Assembly (NCBI GenBank): GCA_903924805.1
Contig: CAIYCZ010000050.1
Coordinates: 1 to 6,586, forward strand
Source of the DNA: an uncultured delta proteobacterium
GTDB taxonomy: Bacteria; Desulfobacterota; WTBG01; CAIYCZ01
Reading direction: 5' to 3'
Length of the DNA: 6,586 nt
Numbering within the stretch: position 1 is the first letter of the stretch; each line of letters begins with the position of its first letter. The notes under the pieces are model-generated. The model ran no database searches. It worked only from the letters and a program-made list of their open reading frames with translations, and was not told where the DNA came from. The position numbers and the translations under genes were made by a program. Positions 1-6,460 of this stretch are shown here, piece after piece.

Positions 1-142
1 TATATTTGGCGACAGCCGCTACCGTAAAAGCCGCGAATAACGCCAAGACAATAATCAACTCGATGAGCGTAAATGCTTTGCTCTCTTTTAGCGCCCTTAT
101 TGTTTTTATCCTCCATCCAGCATATCGTTTGACACTGGTCAT
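1..142 (-). CDS. type IV prepilin-like protein, N-terminal part only (runs off left edge)
   Basis: Reading from the ATG at 142-140, the 47 visible residues end in the class III signal SKAFTLIELIIVLALFAAF. This is the prepilin peptidase motif followed by the hydrophobic helix of type IV pilins and type II secretion pseudopilins. By family knowledge PilD-type peptidase would cut before F24 and methylate it, and E28 is the conserved Glu5 of the mature protein. The -1 residue is Ala23 rather than the usual Gly, which is tolerated in some prepilins. The leader from this ATG is 23 residues, longer than the usual 5-10. A clean GGAGG (114-110) lies inside it, nine bases before an ATA codon (100-98); a start there would give the leader xRALKESKA. 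The ATG at 142 has only a weak CAGGG upstream. The C-terminal domain lies outside the window, so pilin, minor pilin and pseudopilin cannot be told apart. Confidence 0.85.
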   Translation of the reverse strand, partial: MTSVKRYAGWRIKTIRALKESKAFTLIELIIVLALFAAFTVAAVAKY

Positions 143-145
143 GTA

Positions 146-169
146 ACTATAAAACCCTGTATCTGTCAA
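146..169 (-). promoter_or_regulatory. candidate promoter elements for the left prepilin gene
   Basis: On the minus strand a perfect -35 hexamer TTGACA (169-164) is followed by TATAGT (151-146), five of six matches to a -10 box. Their spacing is only 12 bases, too short for a standard sigma-70 promoter. A 17-base spacer would instead use TTACAT (146-141) as a poor -10. Either -10 would put transcription +1 near 139-134, downstream of the ATG at 142. The elements are visible, but their function as a promoter is uncertain. Confidence 0.3.
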
Positions 170-187
170 TAGGAAAAGGGACGTGCA

Positions 188-212
188 TTGGGGACGTTGT
201 TACTTACGTTGC
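188..212 (+). repeat. left terminal inverted repeat (25 bp)
   Basis: This is a perfect reverse complement of 1235-1259. It begins TTGGGGACG and holds two copies of ACGTTG (194-199 and 206-211) exactly 12 bases apart, which may be paired recognition sites for the transposase (inference). The transposase promoter starts seven bases inside it. Confidence 0.95.
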
Positions 213-219
213 AAAATAC

Positions 220-248
220 TTGACAGGGCTGCAAAAAGTCAGTAGAAT
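220..248 (+). promoter_or_regulatory. sigma-70 promoter of the transposase, leaderless geometry
   Basis: A perfect -35 TTGACA (220-225), a 17-base spacer and the -10 TAGAAT (243-248, five of six) form a near-consensus promoter just inside the left repeat. Counting -7 as base 248 puts +1 at 255, the A of the transposase ATG. The six bases before the ATG (TCGAACC region) contain no Shine-Dalgarno sequence. The mRNA is therefore predicted to be leaderless or to have a leader of only a few bases. Confidence 0.75.
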
Positions 249-254
249 CGAACC

Positions 255-1247
255 ATGCCACGCCAAGCCCGTTTAGATGTCCCCGGCGCCCTCCACCACA
301 TCATGGTCCGGGGAATCGACAAATCAAATATTTTCCGCGACACAAAGGATAAAGCCCAGTTCCTTGAACGCCTCGGACAAAACGTTCAGGACGCAAAATG
401 TTCCGTCTACGCCTGGGTCCTCATGGACAACCATGTTCATATCCTTTTCCGAAGCGGACAAAGCGGCATATCAGCCGTCATGAGGAAGCTTCTTACCTGG
501 TACGCCCAATACTTCAACCGCAGGCACCGCCGGAGGGGACATCTCTTCGAGAACCGGTACAAATCCATACTCTGCGACGAGGACAATTATCTCCTATCCC
601 TCGTTCGATACATACATCTTAACCCCGTTCGGGCAAAGATCATCCAGACGATGACAGAGATGGACAAATACCCCTGGAGCGGCCATCGGTCTATTATCGA
701 AAAGGCAAAATGCCCATGGATGGATACTGCAACGGTATTGGCACAGTTCGGAGGCACGAAAAGAAAAACAATAAAGGACTACAGGCGTTTTATCCAGGAA
801 GGCATGAATCAGGGCCACGATCCACAGTTTTCCGGCGGCGGGCTTGTTCGGAGTCTCGGCGGGTGGTCCAATGTCCTCTCCTTGAGACGGAAAGGCCAGA
901 GGGAGGAGACGGACGAACGGGTCCTTGGGAGCGGTGATTTCGTGCAACAAGTTATCAAAGAAGCAGAAGACAAGTCGCTTCGGCAAATGAAGCTCAAAAG
1001 ATCAGGACTAACTCTGACAAAGATCATCGAGCAAGAATGCATAAAAGGGCAGACCAGCCAGAAAGAACTTGAGAACGGCAGCCGGCGGTCAAAGGTAAGC
1101 CAAGCGCGTGCCCAGATCGCACGACGCGGCATGGAAGAGATCGGGCTTTCAGCGGCTGAGATTGCACGACGTCTAGGCGTAGCCACATCAAGCATTACGC
1201 GGGCGATTGAAAAACTGGAGAGCGGAACCACATCGCAACGTAAGTAA
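255..1247 (+). CDS. REP-associated/IS200-like Y1 (HUH) transposase with DnaA-like C-terminal HTH
   Basis: This 330-aa protein is a DNA-nicking and -joining transposase of the Y1 family. The N-terminus MPRQARLDVPGALHHIMVRG is the standard opening of the family, so the start is secure. The metal-binding HUH motif is H60-V-H62 in MDNHVHILF. The region at 81-103 (Y83, Y86, then the RRRGHLFENRYKS pattern) and RYIHLNPVRA at 118-127 are RAYT signatures; Y119 is the likely nucleophile by family comparison. Residues 223-320 resemble DnaA domain IV: the stretch ELENGSRRSKVSQARAQIAR is followed by a helix-turn-helix around LSAAEIARRLGVATSSITRA (298-317), a probable DNA-end-binding module. The frame is intact with no missing key residue, so the enzyme may be active. 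The last three codons and the stop lie inside the right terminal repeat. It is expressed from the promoter at 220-248 and has no ribosome binding site. Confidence 0.95.
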   Translation: MPRQARLDVPGALHHIMVRGIDKSNIFRDTKDKAQFLERLGQNVQDAKCSVYAWVLMDNHVHILFRSGQSGISAVMRKLLTWYAQYFNRRHRRRGHLFENRYKSILCDEDNYLLSLVRYIHLNPVRAKIIQTMTEMDKYPWSGHRSIIEKAKCPWMDTATVLAQFGGTKRKTIKDYRRFIQEGMNQGHDPQFSGGGLVRSLGGWSNVLSLRRKGQREETDERVLGSGDFVQQVIKEAEDKSLRQMKLKRSGLTLTKIIEQECIKGQTSQKELENGSRRSKVSQARAQIARRGMEEIGLSAAEIARRLGVATSSITRAIEKLESGTTSQRK

Positions 1248-1259
1248 CAACGTCCCCAA
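1235..1259 (-). repeat. right terminal inverted repeat (25 bp), encodes the transposase stop
   Basis: This is a perfect reverse complement of 188-212. Read on the plus strand it begins GCAACGTAAG and ends CGTCCCCAA. The final transposase codons Gln-Arg-Lys and the TAA stop (1245-1247) fall inside it. CAACGT occurs twice (1236-1241 and 1248-1253), 12 bases apart, mirroring the left end. Confidence 0.95.
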
Positions 1260-1265
1260 AGACAC

Positions 1266-3368
1266 ATGCTTAAAAATAACGCCAGACTGTTTACAATAAG
1301 CCTTCTCATGCTGTTCATGGAAGTGTTTTTAATCCGCTGGATCTCTACCGAGGTGAGAATCTTTGCCTACATGAGCAACCTGGTGCTGCTGGCCTGTTTC
1401 CTGGGGATCGGCGTCGGCTGCTATTTCTCAAAGAAAGAGGCCCCTTTACTGGCAACTCTCGGCATGCTTGTCCTCATAGCGGTCTCGGGCAAGTCCCTCC
1501 CCTTTCTGCAAATCACCGATATGCTGGGCAGCTTCGCAGATTCAGTGATATGGTATCAATTCACCAGCGGCAATCTTTTGTTAGCGCTGCAGGGGACAGC
1601 ACTCACCATGTACCTGTTTCTTATGATTCTTGCTGCGTTCATCCCGCTCGGCCAGGTTCTGGGAAGACTGTTTGATGAACATAATAACATCATACTGGCG
1701 TATTCAGTAAATATTGCGGGCAGCCTTGTCGGCATATGGCTTTTTTGTCTCCTTTCATTCTATTATACTGCGCCATCAACATGGTTTGTATGTGCGATAG
1801 CCCTGCTGCTGTTTTTTATTCCGCGTTCAAAGCAGAATGTCCTGCTGGCAGCGGCAGCCGCCGGATTGATACTTCTCGTCACCGGCGCCCATGACCCCGG
1901 CAAAACCGTCATCTGGAGCCCCTATCAGAAACTTGAGGTCTTCCCCACAGCCAATAAAGGGGTGGCGGACGGCTATTTCATAACGGTCAATTCCGCAAGC
2001 TATATGAGCATGACCAACCTCTCCCGGGAATTTGTCAGCAGCCATCCACAGCTCCATTATGAGGCGGTGCTCAGGTATAATCAGTACGAAATCCCCTACC
2101 GGCTGAAGGACCGGCTTGACCGGGTCCTCATCGTCGGGGCCGGCGCGGGGAACGACGTGGCAGGAGCGCTGCGCAACAACGCCCGGCAGGTGGATGCCGT
2201 GGAAATAGATCCGGGTATTTATTCACTGGGCCGCAGGCTTCATCCTGAAAAGCCGTTTCAGGACCCCCGCGTGCATGTGATAGTCGATGATGCCCGGGCC
2301 TTCTTTAAAAAGGCCCATGCAAAATATGATGTCATCGTCTTTGGCCTTCTGGACTCACACACCCTTTCATCACAGTATAATAATATGCGGCTGGATCACT
2401 ACGTGTATACTGTGCAAAGCTTTGCGGAGGCCAAAAAGCTCCTGAAGGACGACGGCATTATAGTAGTATCTTTTGCAATACAGCGGGACTGGATTGGTGC
2501 CCGGATTTATGGAATGCTGAAACAGGTGTTTGGCGATGTCCCGTACGTCTTTTCAGCAATGCTTCCAAGCGAAAACCTGGGCTGGGGAAGCGTTATGTTT
2601 ATTACGGGAAACAGTATAGATACCATTAAGAGCTTTGTTACATCACATCCGGAGCTCAACACCTATATGAAACAGAATGCCTCTCGGTTCCCCGGACCGG
2701 TGAAACTAACCACCGATGACTGGCCGTATCTGTATATAGAAGCAGCCTCCATTCCCCGGATGTATTTGCTTATTATTGCGGCCCTCATAACCGTTTTCAT
2801 GGTGGCGAAAAGACTTCTGGAGAGAACCGGTGATGGCGGGATTGACTGGCATTTCTTCTTCCTGGGGTGCGCCTTCATGCTCCTTGAATTCCAGAACGTC
2901 AGTAAAGCAACGCTGCTCTTTGGTTCCACCTGGATTGCCAGCGCATATATTCTGTCTTCAATACTGGTGCTTATTCTTGCAGCAAATGCATGTGTCTACT
3001 ATGTTAAAATTAAGAAGATCACGCCGGTCTATGGCATGCTCCTGGCATCCATCCTTATGCTGTATTTCATTCCCCTGGATGTTTTTAATACATTCGGCTA
3101 TCCGGCAAAAGCCGCGCTGGCATCATGCGTGCTCAACCTGCCGATAGTGTTTTCAGGGATTATATTTATCGTATCATTCAGCCGCGCTCCGGAAAAAGAC
3201 CGGGCATTTGGCTCAAACCTTATGGGTGCGGCATGTGGCGGGCTTCTTGAATCGCTGTCTTTTATTACGGGGATTAAAGCGCTGCTGCTTGCGGTGTTTC
3301 TGTTATATGTGGTGTCATATCTGGTGCTGCCCGGCGGGTATAAAAAAGCGCATTCTGCTGCTCTATAG
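1266..3368 (+). CDS. polytopic membrane protein with spermidine-synthase-like SAM-binding domain
   Basis: This 700-aa protein has three parts. About six or seven hydrophobic segments span residues 8-206. A soluble Rossmann domain follows (about 207-495), then about six more membrane segments (498-690). The soluble part carries the SAM-binding loop VLIVGAGAGNDVAG (287-300), the acidic pair in DAVEIDPG (E313, D315), DDARAFF (341-347) and YDVIVFGLLDS (354-364), as in the spermine/spermidine synthase superfamily. LTTDDWPYLY (481-490) is typical of the membrane-fused branch. The usual catalytic segment of true spermidine synthases is replaced by FGLLDSHTL, so polyamine synthesis should not be assumed; the substrate is unknown. 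The N-terminus (LIRW at 22-25) looks nearly full length for the family, but the ATG sits six bases after the mobile element and has no Shine-Dalgarno sequence. An in-frame stop at 1245-1247 excludes an upstream start. Its 3' end is convergent with the YfhO gene. Confidence 0.85.
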   Translation: MLKNNARLFTISLLMLFMEVFLIRWISTEVRIFAYMSNLVLLACFLGIGVGCYFSKKEAPLLATLGMLVLIAVSGKSLPFLQITDMLGSFADSVIWYQFTSGNLLLALQGTALTMYLFLMILAAFIPLGQVLGRLFDEHNNIILAYSVNIAGSLVGIWLFCLLSFYYTAPSTWFVCAIALLLFFIPRSKQNVLLAAAAAGLILLVTGAHDPGKTVIWSPYQKLEVFPTANKGVADGYFITVNSASYMSMTNLSREFVSSHPQLHYEAVLRYNQYEIPYRLKDRLDRVLIVGAGAGNDVAGALRNNARQVDAVEIDPGIYSLGRRLHPEKPFQDPRVHVIVDDARAFFKKAHAKYDVIVFGLLDSHTLSSQYNNMRLDHYVYTVQSFAEAKKLLKDDGIIVVSFAIQRDWIGARIYGMLKQVFGDVPYVFSAMLPSENLGWGSVMFITGNSIDTIKSFVTSHPELNTYMKQNASRFPGPVKLTTDDWPYLYIEAASIPRMYLLIIAALITVFMVAKRLLERTGDGGIDWHFFFLGCAFMLLEFQNVSKATLLFGSTWIASAYILSSILVLILAANACVYYVKIKKITPVYGMLLASILMLYFIPLDVFNTFGYPAKAALASCVLNLPIVFSGIIFIVSFSRAPEKDRAFGSNLMGAACGGLLESLSFITGIKALLLAVFLLYVVSYLVLPGGYKKAHSAAL

Positions 3369-3417
3369 AAGAGCGGATTCTATCGCGGCCACAGGCACAG
3401 CATAGTATGTGCTTGAC

Positions 3418-5859
3418 TTATTGCCTGCCAATCCTATGGCGGGCTGCCCTGCTTTTTATCCAGAACCAGAGTATACTGCCCATTACGGTGAAGAGACTGA
3501 TTACCGCCCCGATTTTAAAGCTGATCGGGTCATAGCAGAATCTCACTTCATACTCGCCTGCTTCAAGCGCCAGTGCCCGGAAGTTATAATCAGCCTGCAG
3601 AATCTTTTTCTGCTTTCCACCCGCTTTATCCGGCAGGTTATTTTTTACCGGATATACATATGCTTTCCAGCCGGGATAATACGTATCACTTAACACGAGC
3701 AGTGTATTCTCCGGCGCCGTAACACGGAGGCGCAGCTGATTGTTGGTTTCTGATACTATTGCAGCCGTCCCCTGCACCGGGCCTCCTGCCGAGCCTGCAG
3801 GTACGGATTTACTGTCCCATTGGGGGTGCTCTTCAAGGATAACGTTCCTGTCCGGATAAAAGGCCTTTGCTGCAAGAACGGACAGGATTTCTTTTTTGTT
3901 TAAGACCGTAAAGTTTTTTGCAAGCCATGCCCTCGGGAACGGGTTCCGGTTCCTGTATAGCTTGATGGTATTTTTACGAATGAGCTCGTCTCGTGGAGCC
4001 TTGATGCCCTCAATGCGCGCATAGACAAGTTCAAACCGGGGATCGTTTTCAAGCGGGGTGATTGATACCACGTATTTTATGCCATACAGGTCAATCAGGT
4101 TTGTTGCAGATACTGACGGGCTGCCTATGAATAGTTTATACAGATCATCCGGACGCTTCAGCCTGACGACATCAAGCCCCCAGACATCATGCAGCCGGTA
4201 TAGCATGTTATAGGGCGGGAGGTGTTTCTCCTTTGACAGGTCAAGGACAGAGGGCGCGTAGGGAATTAAAACGGTTGTATCTTCATTGAGCGTTTTCCCG
4301 GTAGTAAAGGTGCGGAACATTCCTTTATCTGCTGTCATCGTATCAGCCGTCACCGTTTTTTGAAAGTAGTCTGCGGTTTTTTCCCTGTTGTAAAAACCCA
4401 TATTCCCCAAAAGGTCGGCAGCAAGGACAATGAGCAAAGCAGCCTGCGCCCATCTCTTCCACTGAGTATGATAGCCCAGGCCCAGCATGAGGAAGAAAAG
4501 GGTGCAATAAAAAAAGAACCGTTTCGCATGATAGAGGTTAACCGGGATGTAATTAACCAGGGGAAAATCAAAGCCCCCCTGTTTGAGAAATCCTGCAACT
4601 GCTGCATGACCCTGCACCAGCAATAAAAGAATAAGGCCGGATATCAGAGAGAAAAAAATGAGAATGGTAGTAACCGCTTTTTTCTCAACCCGCTGTGAGC
4701 GTTCCTTCAAATACTGAAAACCAAGCCCTGCGGTTATGGAAAGCACCAGAATGAATATATAGAGAAATTTGACCGGGTACCTGAGGCCGCTGAAAAGGGG
4801 AATGTAGGTAAAAAAGTAATAATAGAGCGGGTTATACTGACCGAGCGATAAAAATAGCGAAAAAATAATGAGCGCAGCATAGAATCGTCTCCCCGTGCCG
4901 CGGAAAAAGAACAGCGCACTGAGTATAAACGGCAGCCCTCCGCTATACAGGGTCTTAATCCAGCACTGGTTGGACCAGTATTTCCCCTTGTCAAGAAAAT
5001 AGCCAAACGCATCATGAAGGAAGAAAAGGATGAAGTCCCGCGGAGCAAAACTCCAGGTTGTTGCTTCAATGAAAGAAAGTCCGCCGCCTCTTCTTGAATA
5101 ATAGAATAGTTCAAGGAAGGGAACCATCTGAATGGCTGAAAGCCCCATAAACATTGCTATGACGATCAGCGCCCGTTGTATTCTGTGAAGCACCGTGATT
5201 GGCGTTCCATCATAGAAAACCGCCATCAAAAACAGAATCATTACATTCCCATAAACATTTTCCAGGCCTCCGCCAAAAAATGAAATGGTCATACAGGCTG
5301 CAGTTATGATGTCGTTTCTGAGACCCGGTGTTACGAGCGACCGTCTAAAAAACAGCAGTATCAGTGGCGTCCACACGACCGTAAGCAGTGTCGGAAGAAG
5401 GCTGTGAACAGAAAGCAGATACCCGCTCAGCATGAACACAAGCCCTGCAATAAGGGAGCCCGCAGGATCAATCTTCAGGTCCCTCAGGAATAGATAGGTA
5501 AACAATCCGCCCAGGAAAAAGTGGAGGATGATGATGCCATTGAACGCTATATCAAAGGGCAGAAGAAAAAAGAGGACATTGACAGGATAGAGGATTCCAT
5601 ATTGCGGGTTGGCAAAAAAGGGATGGCCGCAGAATTGATAGGGATTCCAGAGCGGGAAATCGCCCTGTTGTATGCTTTCCACCCAGAAAAACCGGGGCGG
5701 AATAAAATAGGCGCTCAAATCCCTCTCGGTAAGAAGATAGCGCCCGGCAAACAGGTCATAGAAAAACAGGAGGGATAAAAAGAGAAGGGTCAAAAGAGCT
5801 GCGCTATCAACCCATTTGACCCCTTTAACTTGATCACCTGCGCACGTCACCAGATTCAA
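3418..5859 (-). CDS. YfhO-family polytopic membrane protein (GT-C-like putative glycosyltransferase)
   Basis: This 813-aa inner-membrane protein has a hydrophobic segment at about 17-36, then an extracytoplasmic loop with TERDLSAYFIPPRFFW and GDFPLWNPYQFCGHPFFANP (about 44-85). That loop is the hallmark of YfhO-type proteins, and the acidic E45/D47 match the position of GT-C catalytic acids. About eleven more membrane spans run to about residue 487. A soluble region (490-780) follows with LSDTYYPGWKAYV (723-735) and ADYNFRALALEAGEYEVRF (756-774), typical of the family C-terminus, and then a final span (782-802). YfhO proteins are thought to transfer sugars from lipid carriers to surface polymers; the acceptor here is unknown. 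There is no ATG near the start. TTG (5859-5857) has GGGAG (5870-5866) six bases upstream and is preferred over GTG (5850-5848), which has no such site. The gene is intact and lies downstream of a pilin gene on the same strand. Confidence 0.88.
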   Translation of the reverse strand: MNLVTCAGDQVKGVKWVDSAALLTLLFLSLLFFYDLFAGRYLLTERDLSAYFIPPRFFWVESIQQGDFPLWNPYQFCGHPFFANPQYGILYPVNVLFFLLPFDIAFNGIIILHFFLGGLFTYLFLRDLKIDPAGSLIAGLVFMLSGYLLSVHSLLPTLLTVVWTPLILLFFRRSLVTPGLRNDIITAACMTISFFGGGLENVYGNVMILFLMAVFYDGTPITVLHRIQRALIVIAMFMGLSAIQMVPFLELFYYSRRGGGLSFIEATTWSFAPRDFILFFLHDAFGYFLDKGKYWSNQCWIKTLYSGGLPFILSALFFFRGTGRRFYAALIIFSLFLSLGQYNPLYYYFFTYIPLFSGLRYPVKFLYIFILVLSITAGLGFQYLKERSQRVEKKAVTTILIFFSLISGLILLLLVQGHAAVAGFLKQGGFDFPLVNYIPVNLYHAKRFFFYCTLFFLMLGLGYHTQWKRWAQAALLIVLAADLLGNMGFYNREKTADYFQKTVTADTMTADKGMFRTFTTGKTLNEDTTVLIPYAPSVLDLSKEKHLPPYNMLYRLHDVWGLDVVRLKRPDDLYKLFIGSPSVSATNLIDLYGIKYVVSITPLENDPRFELVYARIEGIKAPRDELIRKNTIKLYRNRNPFPRAWLAKNFTVLNKKEILSVLAAKAFYPDRNVILEEHPQWDSKSVPAGSAGGPVQGTAAIVSETNNQLRLRVTAPENTLLVLSDTYYPGWKAYVYPVKNNLPDKAGGKQKKILQADYNFRALALEAGEYEVRFCYDPISFKIGAVISLFTVMGSILWFWIKSRAARHRIGRQ

Positions 5860-5865
5860 ATGAAG

Positions 5866-5897
5866 CTCCCAGCCCCACCGGGCGGGGCATCCTGGAG
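5866..5897 (-). promoter_or_regulatory. ribosome binding site of the YfhO gene inside an imperfect GC-rich hairpin
   Basis: The Shine-Dalgarno GGGAG (5870-5866) lies six bases before the TTG start. In the minus-strand RNA, GCCCC (5888-5884) can pair with GGGGC (5876-5872) across a seven-base loop. Just outside it, CUCCA (5897-5893) can pair with U-G-GGAG (5871-5866) with one bulged G. The ribosome binding site would then be partly masked. Folding energy was not computed. Confidence 0.45.
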
Positions 5898-6039
5898 TGT
5901 AGCTTGAAATTTTTCGAATGTGCGGATTTTATTTAACTTTGTTTACCTGCCTCATGCGCACGCGCAGAAGCATAAACCGCCGCATGTTTTAATGCGCGCC
6001 CATTGCCCCCGCCGTGTGAAGAGGTCAACGGGAATAAGA

Positions 6040-6058
6040 CCGGTCAAGCAGGCACCGG
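6040..6058 (-). terminator. weak terminator-like hairpin after the pilin gene
   Basis: On the minus strand CCGGT (6058-6054) can pair with ACCGG (6044-6040) around a nine-base loop, followed by TCTTATT rather than a run of T. It lies three bases after the pilin stop codon. The stem is short, so it might attenuate rather than end transcription and let some messages continue into the YfhO gene. Confidence 0.25.
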
Positions 6059-6060
6059 CA

Positions 6061-6447
6061 TTACCAGGTTGCGCTAGCAGAATCAGCAATAGTCCCCATG
6101 GTCGTCGGCACATTTGGTGTGGGGGTAAGGTTAAACGTAAAGGTGCTGCTTCCAACTACGATCGTCACCGATGTGGCTGCGGCTGCTCCCACCGTGGCGC
6201 CCTGGATTTGCGCTGCAGTAACAATATCTAACATGGTAAATGCCCCGGAGGTATTGCCGACTACTTTCTGAGCAAACAGCATGGCGTTTGCCGACCGGAG
6301 AGAGCCAAGGATTCCCCGCGCCGTTGCATTTACCGCGTCCTGCCGCAGGTCTATGTAGCGCGGCACTGCCACCGCGGCAAGAATGCCGAGTATAACAATG
6401 ACCATAATCAGCTCGATGAGAGTAAAACCTTTTTCTCTTCTTATCAT
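6061..6447 (-). CDS. type IV pilin-like protein (MSHA/GspG-like prepilin)
   Basis: This 128-aa prepilin has the short basic leader MIRREKG, and cleavage is expected between G7 and F8 (GFTLIELIMVIVILGILAAV). The conserved mature Glu5 is E12. The hydrophobic helix is followed by VPRYIDLRQDAVNATARGI, which resembles MSHA-type pilins; the predicted mature protein has 121 residues. By family knowledge it would be processed by prepilin peptidase and assembled into a pilus or pseudopilus. The protein has no cysteine, so the C-terminal disulfide loop of many major pilins is absent. The C-terminal third is rich in Ala, Thr and Ser, with a Thr/Pro patch (TPTPNVPTT) and a SASATW end. The start is firm, with AAGGAGG six bases before the ATG. 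The YfhO-family gene follows about 200 bp downstream on the same strand. Major pilin and minor pilin or pseudopilin cannot be told apart from sequence alone. Confidence 0.9.
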   Translation of the reverse strand: MIRREKGFTLIELIMVIVILGILAAVAVPRYIDLRQDAVNATARGILGSLRSANAMLFAQKVVGNTSGAFTMLDIVTAAQIQGATVGAAAATSVTIVVGSSTFTFNLTPTPNVPTTMGTIADSASATW

Positions 6448-6453
6448 AATGTT

Positions 6454-6460
6454 CCTCCTT
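6454..6460 (-). promoter_or_regulatory. strong Shine-Dalgarno sequence of the pilin gene
   Basis: AAGGAGG on the minus strand is an essentially perfect anti-16S match, six bases (AACATT) before the ATG at 6447. It fixes the start and suggests high translation, unlike the weak or absent sites of the other genes in the window. Confidence 0.9.

Larger units (their letters stand above)
188..1259 (+). mobile_element. RAYT-like Y1 transposase element with perfect 25-bp inverted ends
   Basis: The element is bounded by a perfect 25-bp inverted repeat (188-212 and 1235-1259) beginning TTGGGGACGTTG. It contains one promoter and one gene encoding a Y1 (single-tyrosine, HUH) transposase. No target-site duplication is visible: the five bases before the left end are GTGCA and the five after the right end are AGACA. 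This fits HUH-type single-strand transposition, which makes no duplication. Classical IS200/IS605 elements have subterminal hairpins rather than long terminal inverted repeats, and RAYT genes are usually flanked by REP palindromes, so the perfect ends set this element apart. It lies six bases from the start codon of the next gene and 45 bases from the ATG of the left prepilin gene. The intact gene and identical ends suggest recent arrival or continuing activity (inference). Confidence 0.85.

Noticed and set aside
178..197. Direct repeat GGGACGT at 178-184 and 191-197 at the left end of the element as an extended terminus
   Set aside because: There is no counterpart outside the right end, so it is probably chance or flanking host sequence.
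183..1264. Target-site duplication flanking the element
   Set aside because: The flanking bases (GTGCA and AGACA) do not match, and HUH transposition does not create duplications.
594..1318. Two long minus-strand open frames (594-986 and 809-1318) opposite the transposase gene
   Set aside because: They lie antisense to a clear family member, resemble no protein I recognise and have no ribosome binding site; they are shadows.
3395..3412. GCACA/TGTGC hairpin in the 49-bp gap between the convergent genes
   Set aside because: The stem has only five base pairs with an eight-base loop and no T-run on either strand, so it does not support a rho-independent terminator call.
5866..5914. Plus-strand reading of the GC-rich hairpin followed by TTTTT (5910-5914) as a terminator
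   Set aside because: No plus-strand gene ends nearby, the T-run is 12 bases beyond the stem, and the minus-strand role over the YfhO ribosome binding site is simpler.
5920..6231. 103-codon plus-strand open frame spanning the pilin 3' end and the intergenic region
   Set aside because: It overlaps the end of the well-supported pilin gene on the other strand, and its low-complexity basic/Cys composition looks like a frame artefact.
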